DNA of 64,000 nt from Apoda limacodes (Eukaryota > Arthropoda > Insecta > Lepidoptera > Limacodidae), in assembly GCA_946406115.1 (NCBI GenBank), contig OX291553.1, forward strand, positions 14,203,001 to 14,267,000, written 5' to 3'. The stretch's first letter is position 1. Every line of letters begins with the position of its first letter. The notes under the pieces are model-generated. The model did no database searches. It was given only the letters and a program-made list of their open reading frames with translations, and was not told the DNA's origin. A program made the position numbers and the translations under genes. Shown here piece after piece: positions 1 through 12,567 of this stretch.

Positions 1-483
1 AAAATAAATAATCAAATTAAAATGAATCAATCGTGTATACAAGTATTTGAAATCACTTGTAAATAAATGTATACATATCCTTAAGTCTCAAAGGTTTTCA
101 GTTAGTCATGCGGTAGTTCATATACTGTGTAGTGTAAGCAGCTTGAATTAATGAATATTCATGAAGGTAAGCTTCCTCTACGAAGATTTTCTCATGTTCA
201 CGGGATTTTCAATAAAGATGTTTTCTAAGTTCAGTGATAATATTGGTTTGAAGTATAAATCCTATTTCTGTCTACCTACATTTGAGAAAAGTCTAAGCAG
301 GATTTGAGTTATTTGAAGTTTTTAGAGTTTATAAAAGTTTAGCATTCTTTTGAGTAGAAAAGCGGTATGAAAGTGGGATATACTTAAAAAAAACTAAAGT
401 AATAAATAAGTACTTTTTACCCTTTTTAGTTTTGAAAACAATAATAAATAGTCGAAATATCTACAAAACCTATTTTTGTTTTA
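1..483. other. AT-rich stretch without recognised gene
   Basis: No reading frame with protein-like composition and no recognisable repeat termini were seen on either strand. The sequence is AT-rich with short A and T runs. Confidence 0.6.
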
Positions 484-925
484 TTTATTATTATACTAGA
501 CTTTGCTAGCGGCTCCTCCCGCCCTAAATTCAATTATCAGCGTGGGACTCCTTTGTTTAATCACAGTATTAATACTGTGTTTTACTCCTTAATTAGCCCG
601 CCCTAAGGTCAGTTATCGGCGTGGGACTCCTTTATTTAATTATAGTATTAATACTGTGATTTACTCCTTAATTACACTAATGAAGTTTGCTATATCAAGC
701 TGTAGCTATAGCTATATTTCGTTTAAGCTTGGTTATAGTTATTCCCGCGGGAACTTTTTAATTTTTCGGGATAAAAAGTAGCCTATATGCTATTCCAGCA
801 CCTAACCTATATGTATGCCAAGTTTCATTCCGATCCGTCCAGTGGTTGAAGCGTGATTGTGTAACAAACATCCATCCATACAGGCAAACAAACTTTCACA
901 TTTATAATATTAGTAGGATTTAAAT
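484..925 (-). repeat. Helitron-like non-autonomous dispersed repeat, with internal duplication
   Basis: Read on the minus strand this starts near CCTACTAATATTATAAATG, runs through a block on the plus strand containing GGGATAAAAAGTAGCC and CAAGTTTCATTCCGATCC, and ends near GCTAGCAAAGTCTAGT. A second diverged copy with the same blocks lies at 8,260-8,570. The CTAG-type end without inverted repeats recalls Helitron-derived lepidopteran repeats, but that class is an inference. Inside, a 79-bp segment beginning GCCCTAA is duplicated in tandem (about 521-599 and 600-678). Confidence 0.6.
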
Positions 926-2537
926 AATAAAAAGTACGAAAGTGTTGAAATATTATATATGAAGTTTTTTATTATCTTTAGAAAATAGTGATAAACTCAT
1001 TTAAGTTAATTGGTAATTTATTATTGCAACTTTTGGCAACAATTTAACCCAGATGTTATAAGTTTTTCACAAGTGAATAATTATTTTTTAAGATAACTTG
1101 TTTAATTTTTTTTATTTTTTTCAATATAAATCGTTTAAATAAAATCTCAATGCCTACCACTGTAGTAACACTTATGTACTGATCAAATTGTTTTTTTTTT
1201 TGTATTTGATCATTACAAAAACACGCTTTGAGAAGTAGTAGAAAGAGCTACATTACTAGCTGTTACCCAGCATTGCTTACGTTATTTTTGATTTTATCGT
1301 CTTTTGGTTGTCGATCGATGCAGAAATCATTAACATAAAAACTATTAACAAAAAACAATAATTCTGCGAAATTAAAAGCAAATCAGACGACGCAATAAAA
1401 CGTTTCAAACAAAGTTGACCCCTCCCTTCGATCCACCCCCTTAAGTCTTTAGCGAGATAAAGACCTATAACCGTCTCCAGGGTCTCGTCTATCTTTATAC
1501 ATAAATTAATCATAATCGATTTAAGCGTCAAAGCTAAACAAACAAAAAATCTCACTTTCGCATTTATAGTGTTAGGTTAGGATTACACTAGAATATAGCG
1601 GTCGCTATTCCTATAATATCAATGCCAAGTGTACTAAAGTTAGGAGGCACCCTATACTAGCTTTGCTTTGCGCCGAGGTATAATGGCCAGCATTTTTGTT
1701 AGTTCACTTAGAATATAACGAGCATGAACATCATCCCAATTTCTTTGAATATCTAATCTAATAATACCTTTAAACCAGCAATTCTTGTATAAATGTATTT
1801 ATAATTTGAATCTCGGAAACGGCTGCAACGATTTTCATGAAATTTTGTATGCGGGGAGTTTCGGGGGCGATAAATCGATCTGGCTAGGTTTCATTTTTAG
1901 AAAATGTCGTTTTAATGTTTTAAGGCAATGATAATCTGAAAAATATGACTCTTTATGACATCTATTGGCAAGTAGTAACACTATTATTTTTACCGACACA
2001 GCAACACTAAAGCTACTGGACAATAGATGGCGTTGTCAAAAAAAAAGCGCAGTTCGGTCTTCCAGTTATTAGGTATAGTTTGAATTATTCGTACTCCATG
2101 TAAGTAGACATTATATTAATAATTAAGAACAATTCTAAGACCTCTTTTGGTTTTCTGACAGATTGGTCATCCAGGCCACTGTGTCATCCAGAATGTCTTC
2201 ATTTTTATTTATACATAGAAGTTATATTAAACGTCTGTGACGTAAATAATCAAACACATTGCACACAAAATTTAAAATGTCAAAGTTTTTATTTATTAAA
2301 TAATTTAAAATTTATTATCAAATTATTTATTTGAAATGTTAATCAATGGCAATGCCTATCTATTAAATAAATAAATAAGAAAACTTTGATAAAATAAAAA
2401 AGTAAAATTTCAGAATATAAAGTAAAATACTTTCATTAGAACTTTAATTTCATTATCGATTGCAATATACGCAAACCGAGTAAAAAAATTTGGACTGTGT
2501 TTGTTCCATGCAGGAAATTAATTTTTTGGACATTTTA
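926..2537. other. Intergenic AT-rich stretch, nothing recognised
   Basis: Short reading frames here (for example on the minus strand at 1,277-1,555 and 1,835-2,023) have no recognisable domain, and their codon content follows the AT-rich background. No convincing gene or complete repeat was identified. Confidence 0.5.
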
Positions 2538-2680
2538 GGGAGCTTATTAGGACTAACCTTAAGAACGCCGATTCTGGAATGTCTTAACTCGCGAGACCCG
2601 TGAAAGTACTTGCATAATTTTTTCTCTCGAATTCCAGAGTCTGCCGTACTTTGGGACTGTTTCAAATAAGGAATTTCTCC
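2538..2680. mobile_element. Foldback MITE, family F copy 1
   Basis: The ends form an imperfect inverted repeat. The left arm begins GGGAGCTTATTAGGAC, and the right arm, read in reverse, shows CCTTATTTGAAACAGTCCC. The inner parts of both arms share a TCTGGAAT block, seen as ATTCTGGAATG and AATTCCAGAG. The same architecture and motifs recur at 42,395-42,545. There is no coding capacity, so this looks like a short non-autonomous DNA element. Borders are approximate because no clear target duplication was seen. Confidence 0.55.
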
Positions 2681-2802
2681 AAAACTGATGATCTGATTTG
2701 GTTGGGGTTTAAGTTATTCGATTGTATATTTTTAAAATATAGCGCCACAAAGTGACCATTTTTGGTTTTGTCAAGAACCAAATTTACTTACATATATGTA
2801 GA

Positions 2803-3064
2803 TGTTGGCGACCGATCGTAAAATCCGGAAGATTACGAAATTCCTAGGCAGATCGTAAAGTATAGAATAGAAATTATCATATAACTTTTGTAAGAAGCTT
2901 GGCTGGAACACTCCGCTCGCTCCGCATTTACGTTTACAAAAGAGAAACTGAACCTAACCTATCATACATGACTTATACAGTGCGATTTCTGTTCCTTTCG
3001 TTTTCATACTTTACGATCTTCAGGAATTTCGTGATCTGCCGGATCTTACGATCGGCCGCCGACA
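2803..3064 (+). mobile_element. Foldback MITE, TGTNG-ended family, copy A (262 bp)
   Basis: The termini are TGTTGGCGACC on the left and, in reverse complement, TGTCGGCGGCC on the right. The arms extend about 60 bp and share GATCGTAA and TACGAAATTCCT-like blocks. The element is flanked by an exact 4-bp duplication, TAGA, at 2,799-2,802 and 3,065-3,068. The central part (including GAGAAACTGAACCTAACC and a GCGATTTCTGTTCC block) is shared with copies at 7,265-7,547 and 23,082-23,350. A TGTNR...YNACA end with a 4-bp target duplication is the pattern known for Ginger elements, so a Ginger-derived MITE is inferred. Confidence 0.75.
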
Positions 3065-3068
3065 TAGA

Positions 3069-6000
3069 TAAACTTATATTTTGGATCCGTCTTTTAAATG
3101 CAATAGGGGTTTTTAAGTGAATATACTTTTTGGAGTTATTAGCTTCCAAGGTTGAAAATTAGTGACTTCTCCTTTAACTTTTGAACCGTTAGTTTTGGAA
3201 TCTGAAAAATCAGAATAATTGAACTTTACTTTCGACTGAAAATAGTTTAGACATAATCGGTTTGCAAGTTTTTGAGATACCTGCAATATTTCTTATTTTT
3301 CAAACCGTAACCTAAGGCGTGTACAGCGCGCACTTGGCTGGTTTTTGGCAGTAATTTAAAGTAATTGGTTAACTATTTATTTATACTAACATATTTAAGA
3401 GTGCAACTATATGCAGTTACGTAAGCAAAGAGACAGCTATATATGTGTATAGCTACTGTAACAGCGACAGCCAACGCGTAAATCTAGCAAAAAATTACGG
3501 TATTAACCAAAATACTGGTTCTAGCAAATTAAGCAATATCTTCATTTGCTATTTATGGCTATTAATCATTTTTGAAATAATTACGTAATAACAGTTTATT
3601 TCCAAAATTCAACAAAAAACGCGATGGAAACAAGGTCTTTTAGAAGAAAAAAATAGATAGCAAATTTAAGTTTTTTTTTCTAAACGGATTAGGCAGCTGG
3701 CTGCCATTACTGAATTACTGCTCTACCGGAGTTTTGGGGCAGCCTCGGCAGTCTTTGATGCCCCGTGTATGAAGTGGGACCGTACCCGGGGAGACGTGTG
3801 AGGGGGGGGGGGGCTTTTAAGGAAGGTCGTTGAAACTAGTCTCGCTATCCGGATCGTTGTTATCGCTGCAAAAATGCAACACGAATTTCATCTATAAATG
3901 CACCTTTTATGTCATGTAATGTTTCGCAATATATAACGTTAATATTAAGTACATGTTTACATAGTAAAAACTATTTTCCTTGTAGGGACTAGTTTTAGAT
4001 TTAAGAAAAAGTTATAACAATAAGTGTAAAATTGTATTAAATTAAGTAAAAGTAGAGTAGGTTTGTTTCATTTCCCCTCTTTACTGTTTGTTAATATCAA
4101 AAATAATATTGTGTGAGTACCGACATGTTGTCGACTTAAAAAACATATGCCATTTATTGTGCAAAACTATACAGAACTCCTATATAGAGTTATAAATAGA
4201 CCGTATGTACGGTTGCTAAGCTACAGGTGAAAAAGGTAGCGTGTTTAGTAGTGTAAAATCTCTCTCCCTCACTCCTATGATAATAGACTGCGATAGGGAT
4301 ACAAAAGGGATGGATCTATGGGTAAAAAGAGAAAGACTGTCTGAAACTTTACATGGCTAGGGTCATTAAATCCTTAGGCTATGCCTAAAATAAATGCCTT
4401 AGATTAAAAGCACACCTTTTCCCCTACACGTAGATACCTATACCGTTAAGGTGTAGAATGCAGGTAAACTTCGTATATACAATAGCTTATAACTAAGCAA
4501 CCGGGTTACCTAGAATAAAGATAAATGTATCACTAGATACCTCTCGTAGGCACCTACCGATCAAACTAGGTTTTATATAGATAACTCTAAGCCCTGAAGT
4601 ACAGGAGCACAAGGAAAAATTTGTAAACTTGTAATTTCACATTTTTTCATGACAAGGAATTTCATGGAAGGACAGACACAAAAGATACTAAAAGGTATGT
4701 CCAAATTTTAGATCCAATTTTTTAAATTTAGCACAAAGTCTGTAGTCGCTCAGTGTAGGCAGAAAATTCTGAGAGCTAGATTTCCAGCTCTTCTCTCACT
4801 ACGGCCTAACCGTAGACAATGGAACATACCACTATATGTCATTAGAACCGCCTCCGAAAGCTCCGGCTTAGGACACCTAAATCGTCATTATAGCTTCTAC
4901 CGTTTGGCTATAAAACCTAAAAATGTAAAACAACGTTATTTTATAGTCAAGCCACAAATCGTGTGACTGTGATGGCAATAGCCGATGGAAACCTAAACTG
5001 TCAGTAGCAGATTATAGCTACGTAGATATACCTATACTTTCGATATATGTCTATATCGAGTACTATATGTTATCTTTCACTAAGTTTTTGTGTGGGCTAG
5101 ACTTTTAGTCACCACAGTAAGTACAGTGACTTAAGCACTAAATCTACAAGGTTCTATGAAAAAACCTCTCCCTCTGATGGGGTTTTTTATTTTATATTAA
5201 TATAGAACGAAATTTGTTTTGTAGTCAGTTATTCAAAAAAACTTCAACAAGTTACTAGCTATGAAAGCTAAGAATTAAAATTTTTGTAAATATGTGTTAC
5301 AATTTAAGTTAGAAATAAGTGAAATAAAAAAATCGGTCTGTTGTGTGCAAATACGCGTTTTCCTCATATCTCAAGCGCCTCATAAGAAACTCCTTGTCAC
5401 GGGCAAACCTTGTGCCACAGACAATTTAAGGGTCTGTCCGCACAGTCGTCGCCTGGAGCGGTTACTACGTGCAGAGGCCGCCTAACAATAGTTTTTCGAC
5501 CGTGCTGTGCTCGGTCTGGGGGATGGTAAATGATACAATTTTAAGCATTTAAAGATTAAAGTATTAGGTTTTGTGTGTCCAAATATTAAACTCACAGCGT
5601 ACTTGTGTGCTGAAATCTAGTAAGCCAAAGAAACTTAAATCAGCATAGGTGTAGTTTATTTATTTGTTTGAGCATTAAATTAAGCTAAAATTTAACATAG
5701 AGATAAATGAAGAAACTAAAATGAAAAGGCTAAAATGGGAGATCCAAAGGTTTTCATAGGAATAAATGATACGGAATTGCACGTGGAGAAGGAGTAACTG
5801 TAATCGAGGAATTTCCGTAGAAATACCACGCCGATAAACGAATTAATTTAGCATAAGCTATCAAGTATATGTAGGATAAGAAATAACTTAAAAGACATTT
5901 TGAGGGTGAAGATTGTAAAAAACAGTCTTTGTTTACAATCTTTGTGTACCGTAGAAAATTAGGTCAAGTTAAAGCGACAGTTTTGCATTTTTACTTGTCA

Positions 6001-6773
6001 TCGTGAAAAAGTAAATTAACGGCGAAAAGACTACAAATCTTATTGATCACATCTTTTGTTCGGTTCACCATCACCACTCCAAGTCATCCTTTAACTTCGT
6101 TTAACGATGTCAATGCCGTCGCAGCATAATAGGCTGTCCGACAATTTGTTAAGATATCTTGATAAATGAATAACTTGGAAGTCTTTCGAAAAAATGTAGA
6201 TAAAGGGCCAGATATAAAAACATCATTGAATTCCTGCTTTTAACACTAAATGATGCTTGGTCATAGTGAAACTGATTATTTTAACCTTATTCTGAGAGTT
6301 TTTCAAAGGTTTATCGCTAGGTATACGATGTTCTGATGATCGTCAACTTAAATATTGACCTGATTTATAACTGTCGGAGATTAAATTATAGAAATATTAG
6401 TAACTTTCTGAATAGCATGGTACCTGAATGTTTGTTTAGTATTAGAGTAACCGTATCCAAATTGAAATTACCAGGGTTATCGAAATACTCTTATTTTTGT
6501 CATGTCCATCCGTCCGTTCGGTTGTCACAGCCTCATTATTCTGCCGCCTTTATATTGAATCTGATGAAATTTCACAGAGGAAAGTGTGAAATGTGTATAA
6601 AAAATGTGTTTATAATTTGTATTGCAAATATTGCAGTGATTCTAACGGAAGTACCGGTTTACCATTTTTAATGAATGTTCACCAAATATTGCTAACCTAT
6701 TCGATGGACTGCTCTTATCTTAACAAACTGCCTAAAACATGAAATAAGTTATAACCGAATCAAATAATATAAC
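3069..6773. other. Long intergenic stretch, no gene recognised
   Basis: Short frames (for example plus strand at 5,294-5,485 and 6,336-6,671) lack recognisable domains. A 12-base G run sits near 3,800 within a locally GC-rich patch (about 3,690-3,860). A small hairpin, CCTCTCCCTCTGATGGGG, lies near 5,170. Nothing else could be assigned. Confidence 0.5.
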
Positions 6774-6960
6774 ACTAGCTTTTACCCGAGGTTTCGCCCG
6801 AGCTTTAGCAACTCACTGTCTCATTAAACCTGTTCATATATTTACTACCCTTTATAAACTCAAAATACGGTCATCGAAGTAGTTGTTGCTCCGCGCCGTT
6901 GCTAACTTTAGGAATAATGCTCCCCCCCCTCTTCTGGTTTTTAAACCACATTTCCCGAAA
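6774..6960 (+). repeat. Fragment of dispersed repeat starting ACTAGCTTTTACCCGAGG
   Basis: The block ACTAGCTTTTACCCGAGG followed by TTTCGCCCGAG resembles an end motif common in lepidopteran non-autonomous repeats. A related TTGACTAGCTTTTAACCGAG is at about 10,752. Only the edge is recognisable, so extent and family are uncertain. Confidence 0.35.
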
Positions 6961-7024
6961 TCGAAATCACGATAAAACATAATTTTAACAAACAATAATT
7001 AATTGTTAGTAAAGGTACCTTACA

Positions 7025-8040
7025 TCATTCGTTCTATTTACAAATTTGGATCTAGGATAGGGATAGGGAAAGATTTAGGGAAGTAAATATTTTTACTCTA
7101 ACATCGCAGTACATAATATGTGAAAATATTTTCTATGTTAATAAAAATAATGATTGTTTCAGCAAGAATGTGCCTTTTAAAAAGTAAATACTAGAAGTAG
7201 AAATAAGCTGTTGGTGCATGATACACGTCTACGAGTACACAAAACTTTTATGGGGCAATTTATATGTCGCAGCCATCTGGTTAAATTAGCCAGTTAATTT
7301 GACGCCTAGGCAGATCGTTAAGTATGGAAAAGAAATTATCATATAACTGAACAGATTATTATATAAAACTTGACTGGAACGCTCCGCTTGCTTAGCTCGC
7401 TTTGCATCTACGTTGACACAAGAGAAACTAAGCCTATCCCATACATGATTTATACTTTGAGATTTCTTTCTGTTCCTCTCTTTTCCATACTCGACGATCT
7501 GCCTAGGCGTCCATTTAACTGGTTAATTAAACCAGATGGCTGCGACATATACACTTTTACAACAAAGTTCCTAATAATATTCAAAAGCTATCAATAAGTA
7601 AATATAAATCTACTATCAAAAAAAAACTTTGTAAAAAGGGCTACTACAAAATTTCAGACTATATAAATGATAAACATCCATGGGACTGAAGATGCTCAAT
7701 TACAGGCCGCATAGGTAAACCAAATAAAAATAATATAAAATGTTTAAAAGTTTTGTTTATATTGTGTTATTATTATGATATTTTTTTATTTTATTTGAAA
7801 CATTGATAATTCAGTTTGTATTTTTTTATGAGTAATGTTAAACAAATGTTTTTTTAAAAAGAGTACCTAACTATCGAGTTTCATGCCGGATTCTTTCCGG
7901 TAAAATTCCACATTGTGAACCAGAGGGTTGGTAGAAGGGTTAAAAAAGAACCAAAAAATAAAAATAGTGCTTATTTACTTTGACGATTCAAAAGTGTAAA
8001 AACCTAATTTAAATAAAGAAAAAAAAATAGCTTTGACTTC
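7025..8040 (+). mobile_element. 3' part of jockey-like LINE, interrupted by a MITE
   Basis: From about 7,025 the sequence matches, in reverse complement, the last part of the retrotransposon at 11.1-13.3 kb. The match covers the C-terminal codons (GCTGTTGGTGCATGATACAC and TTTTATGGGGCAA) and the 3' UTR (ATCGAGTTTCATGCCGGATTC, GACGATTCAAAAGTG). It is interrupted at 7,265-7,547 by a MITE and ends near a GCTTTGAC tail at about 8,040. The reading frame is broken, so this is a dead, 5'-truncated copy in opposite orientation to its relative. Confidence 0.75.
7265..7547 (+). mobile_element. Foldback MITE, TGTNG-ended family, copy B (283 bp), nested
   Basis: The arms begin TGTCGCAGCCATCTGGTT on both ends and stay similar for about 70 bp, including GACGCCTAGGCAGATCGT. 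TATA flanks both sides (7,261-7,264 and 7,548-7,551). The host sequence is a jockey copy whose uninterrupted relative at 11.46 kb reads GGGGCAATGTATACAC, so the duplicated TATA corresponds to a single TATA in the empty site. The central part resembles copies at 2,803 and 23,082. Confidence 0.85.
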
Positions 8041-8259
8041 ATTAAACCACAAAATTAATAGTTGGCAAGTTTTAAGATCATAATCATAATACGTTTTTCA
8101 AAAATTAGTTAAGCTTTCTTCTAACTATAGTAAAAAGTTTTATTAGCAATACTGACGATAAAAGAGTCATAAGCTACTAAACATACATCAAAGAAGCGAC
8201 ACCTCACGAGAACTGATTTTTGTGGTTTTGTGATGTATGGTGCTTCTACGTAATAAAAA
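8041..8259. other. Short spacer, nothing recognised
   Basis: AT-rich sequence between the jockey fragment and the next dispersed repeat. No gene or signal was seen. Confidence 0.5.
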
Positions 8260-8570
8260 ATCATAAAATAGTAGATTTTGCCAGCAGCTCCAACCACCTA
8301 AAATTTGGTTGCGGCGTGGAACTCTTAAATTATACTAATGAAGTTTTCTATAGCAAGCTATAGCTACATCTTTTGTTCTTTAAACTGTTATAGTTATTCC
8401 CACGGGAACATTTGAATTTTTCGGGATTAAAAGTAGCCTATATGCTTTTCCAGGACCTAACCTATGCTTATGCAAAGTTTCATCCCGATGCGTCCAGTGG
8501 TTTAAGCGTGAGTGAGTAACAAACATCCATCCTGACATACAAACTTTCACATTTATAATAATAGATACCT
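8260..8570 (-). repeat. Helitron-like dispersed repeat, second copy
   Basis: It shares with 484-925 the blocks ACTAATGAAGTTT, GTTATAGTTATTCCC, AAAGTAGCCTATATGC, GTTTCATCCCGATGC and the end ACTTTCACATTTATAATA. It lacks the internal 79-bp duplication of that copy. It is non-coding, and the Helitron class is inferred from end structure only. Confidence 0.6.
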
Positions 8571-9127
8571 ACGTTTTTGTTTAAAATTCTACTACCTACC
8601 AAACTCGAATATAGGTAATTAATTTACACAAACGTTTTAGGTGACTTCAACAAAACGTTAAAACTTAATTTCGAAGCTTTCTGCTTAATTGAATACAAAA
8701 GCGCTCTGAGTTGCTGTGTTTTCCAACGAATATTTGCTAAGTCCATTTGATCCTAAAATAAGCAATTAGCCCATTAATTTTCTTAATTTAGTTTAAAATA
8801 AGACTATAGCTTTGTTAATTTGGTAATTGGATAAACTTAAATGTTGCACAAAAGCAAAATGGATTAATTTTCCAGGCATATTAAATGACTGAGCGCGCGT
8901 TTTGTTTTCGATTACCGGAAATTGGGTTGCAGAATTATTTATTCTTCTAAATATATATGTATATATATATCTCTCACATATATGTTGACAGCTAAACATG
9001 AAGAAGTACAAAAAGTACGAAAATAAACAACAATTTCTTGGAAAAATTTCTAAGATATTTTTTTGGGAGGTGAAACAACATGTAATAATTTTAACAATTT
9101 TGTGTAGGTATAAAGGTATAGTGAAAG
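8571..9127. other. Intergenic stretch, nothing recognised
   Basis: AT-rich; contains a short TA-rich run around 8,950-8,990. The frames crossing into the next LINE fragment are not genes. Confidence 0.5.
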
Positions 9128-9470
9128 TTGGTCGTCGTCGTCTCACCCGGAAGACGTCCACTGTTGGACGTAGGCCTACCCCACATGTCTCCACAAGGGT
9201 CGGTTTCGATCCGCCTCCTCCTCGCTCCTACTGGCTTAGGCTAAGGTCTTCCTACGCTGCATCTTCTGATCCATGGTCGCCTCTCGAGAACCTTTCTGCC
9301 CCGTCGGTTATCGGTTCGACAAGCGAAGTGGCCTGCCCATTGCCACTTCAGTTTGCTAACTGTTTGAGATATTACAGTAACTTTGGTTCTTCGGCGAATT
9401 TTATTTTCTCGTTCCGGATATTATCGCGCATAAAAAAAACCAATGTCTTTTTTATTTTTTTATAGGAAAC
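9128..9470 (-). pseudogene. RTE-like LINE C-terminal fragment
   Basis: In reverse complement this resembles the C-terminal tail of lepidopteran endonuclease/reverse-transcriptase LINEs. It has blocks on the plus strand such as AGACGTCCACTGTTGG, CATGGTCGCCTCTCGAGAA and GGCCTGCCCATTGCCACTTC. Fuller related fragments occur at 53,150-53,460, and edges occur at 15,665-15,760 and 21,358-21,400. The frame carries disruptions and there is no RT core, so it is a dead remnant. The plus-strand open frame over it is a shadow. Confidence 0.7.
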
Positions 9471-11143
9471 TTTCTGGTCTACTTATCTTGCCATTCATTA
9501 CGCTTAATTGTGGTAGCAGATATATAATTTTATTCACACACATGTCAGGGCACTTTGTCACGTATCGCATTCGCAAGCGATGCTATCGCGTTATGAATTA
9601 CCGGATTTAGGTATGTAGGTACATCTAACTAACTTCTGAAAAAACGAGGTTATGTTACTTTCTATCGAAAAGTCTGTCGTATGTAGCAAATTAATTTCAA
9701 GGTTTATTAAAAATAATGACATTACAATGAACTGTTGTTCAAAAAGCCATTAAATGTAAGCAATTGCACTAAGCAAAAAAAAACGGAAACTTCATTTATC
9801 AGCCAATGTTAATTAATCTTAGTCCATAAAATTCGTGTAGTCCTAAAAATAATGCAATCAGAATTGTAGATATATTTATATTACTACGTGTTGTCAGGGC
9901 CAACAGCGTCTTAGCGAATACGCCGCGAGGCATGACCAGCGTGTTTTATTTCAGTATGCACCTACATACGTAAGTTCACTATGTTTCACGTAGTATCCAA
10001 AGGTAATAACAGATGGCGCTTTTGTTCCCAATATGAAAAATATAAGTTGTAAACATTCACTTGTCCATAAATCTTTACTCTTCATATCAATAATTAAAAA
10101 AAAACAAATTAAGACTAAGCAATGAACAACGGCCGTAAAATATAGATATAACTATCTTGATCTTCTAAACCGCTAAACTCAATGTAAAAACCTTTTCGCT
10201 TGACGGACATTTGTTTCGCTTGAAAAGGGACAGATGCCAAATTAAGGAAAAGCAAAAACAAAAAGAAACGGCAGAGAAAATTATTAGGATGCAAAAATAA
10301 TGAAGGTAAATTTTATACTCGGTAACATTTCCCGGTGTCGGTCTGCCTTTAAATTTTCTCTATCCTGTGGGATTGGTTTACTTTTATTTTTTTTTAATAT
10401 TATAATGGGCTCGCACGGTCTTAGCAGACCATTTATGCATTTGCCAGAGTCAAAGTCAATTATATTATATCGTATCGTGGCGCGGGCGTTACCGCGCGTC
10501 CTCGTTTTCAAGTCCCAAGATTGGGCGGGAGATTTGGTGTGGATCCTCAGATATTGCGCGTCATGTCCTGCTTATTTCTTCATAATTCACTATTCATAAG
10601 CCTTCGCTGCACAATTCTTAACACGATTTCGTAAAACTTTGCTAAAATATATACATCGAAAGTCACTAAATGAATTTAGAAAAATTAAACAGAAAAAAAC
10701 ACCACTCCTTCTTAAGATTCGCGCCAAAACTCCTGGTTTACTTTTATTATTGACTAGCTTTTAACCGAGACTTTGATATCGCGAATGTTGCCAGTAAATG
10801 ACAATTCAAATCCAAATTTAGTTTATTTGATTGCCCTCTTTTATTAAAGTGTAGGTAATACAACACATTACACCTATACCATAATATCTAATAAGTGCGC
10901 CTTTGTGCACTAAGTGTAATTAAATTAAATCTGATTTGATTTCTTGTTAAATAATTGTGTACAAAAAGTGATTATTAAATAATAAATAAATATATTTTTT
11001 TGTTATTTGATTGGCACCACTGTCTTCCTTTTTGGCGCAGAGTTTGAGTTTAATTAGGTACATTATACCTTATAAGATAATTTTCATTTATTATGCTTAG
11101 ATGTAAATCGTAGACAGCTGATCCGCTGCTAAAAGTTACTCTT
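9471..11143. other. Intergenic stretch with a GC-richer patch at 10.28-10.60 kb
   Basis: No gene is supported. Around 10,284-10,600 both strands are open for 75-99 codons and the base composition rises (a GCGCGGGCGTTACCGCGCG-like block). This hints at an old coding or transposon remnant, but no motif is recognised. The rest is AT-rich. Confidence 0.45.
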
Positions 11144-11439
11144 AGTCAAAGTCAAAGTCAAAATGGTTTATTCAAATAAGGATTTTACAATCACTTTTGA
11201 ATCGTCAAAGTTATAAAATATTATTTTTTGAACCCTCCCACCTTCCCGCCGGTTCACAATGTTGTTGATTTCTACCGAGAAGAATCCGGCAAGAAACTCG
11301 ATAGTTACTCTTTTAAAAACACTATCAATAATACAAATAAATTAAAATACAATTAATGTTTTAAATAAAAAATTTTTAGTCGTACAATTTTATGTTATTT
11401 CCATTTTAATTTGGTTTACATATTAATCCTTTTTTGGTA

Positions 11440-12567
11440 TTAAACTTTGTTGTAAAAGTGTATACATTGCCCCATAAAAGAGTTACTTGTTTTGTGTAGA
11501 CGTGTATCATGCACCAACAGCTTATTTTTACTTCTAGTATTTACTTTGTGAACGTCACTTTTCTTGCTGAAACTATTGATATTTTTATGTACATATAAAA
11601 GATTTTCATATATGTACTGCGACACTAAAGTTAAAATTTTTACTTCCCTAAACCTATCCCTCAGAGATATCCTAGATCCTAATTTATGAATAGCACGAAT
11701 TGCCCTTTTTTGTAACAAAAATATTGTATTTACATCAGCAGCGCTACCCCACAATAGGATACCATATGTCATTAAACTATGGAAATAGCTAAAATATACT
11801 ATTTTTGCAGTGTCGATATCGGTCAATTGTCTTATTTTCTTGATCGCATACACAGCAGAGCTAAGTTTTTTGGCTAGGTTATGAATATGAGGACCCCATT
11901 GAAGTTTGGAGTCCAGCGTTATGCCAAGAAAGACTGTTGAATTAATAAGTTCTAATTGCTCGCCATTAATATTAATACATGTCTGTCTCTGACTAACATT
12001 TGGTAATGTAAATTTAACACATTTGGTTTTTTTTTCATTAAGTAACAAATTATTAGCGTTAAACCAATTTACAATTTTAGAAAGGGCATTACTTAATTCA
12101 TTATAATATGTCTGTCGTCTCTTAACTTTAAAAAGCAAAGAGGTGTCATCAGCAAATAAGACAATGTCATGGTTTTTTACATTATATGGGAGATCATTAA
12201 TATAAATAAGAAATAGAAAAGGACCTAAAATTGAGCCCTGAGGGACTCCCATAGTGACTGCTGATCCCGGAGATCTTTCACCGTTGACATCTATTTTCTG
12301 TACTCTCCTACTCATATAGGATGTCAAAAGGTCGAGAGCTTTGTCTCTAATACCATAGTGATGTAGCTTCCTGATGAGATTTTCATGTTGAACACAGTCA
12401 AATGCCTTAGATAAATCACAAAAGACTCCAAGGGCGTCATGCGAATCCTCCCAGGCGTTATATATATTTTTTAATAGTGCCACTCCTGCATCGGTTGTGG
12501 AACGGCCTTTCATAAAGCCAAACTGTTTACTACTAAGTAGCTCATTAATACAGAAATGGCTTAACAT
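11440..12567 (-). pseudogene. Reverse transcriptase, palm to C-terminus (jockey-like LINE)
   Basis: A 375-codon open frame with the RT core in order: QFGFMKGRSTTDAG near residues 15-28, DLSKAFDCVQ (motif A aspartates) near 51-60, GVPQGSILGP near 107-116, and the catalytic FADD at 138-141. A C-terminal FFLI-poor tail ends in SFMGQCIHFYNKV. The enzyme would copy LINE RNA at a nicked target. The catalytic residues are intact, but the N-terminal part lies in another frame (12,561-13,076), so a frameshift just upstream of codon 1 breaks the protein. The listed start is an internal methionine, not a true start. Confidence 0.9.

Noticed and set aside
6336..6671. 111-codon plus-strand ORF
   Set aside because: No recognisable domain, no codon bias above background and no splice or start context; treated as chance.
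8998..9465. 155-codon plus-strand protein
   Set aside because: It is the antisense shadow of an RTE-like LINE C-terminal fragment.
9570..9600. Small CGCATTCGCAAGCGATG hairpin
   Set aside because: Short and isolated, with no associated gene or terminator context in eukaryotic DNA.
10792..10990. Another LINE 3' UTR piece (AATCCAAATTTAGTTTATTTG)
   Set aside because: The similarity to the jockey-like 3' ends is limited to a short AT-rich motif.
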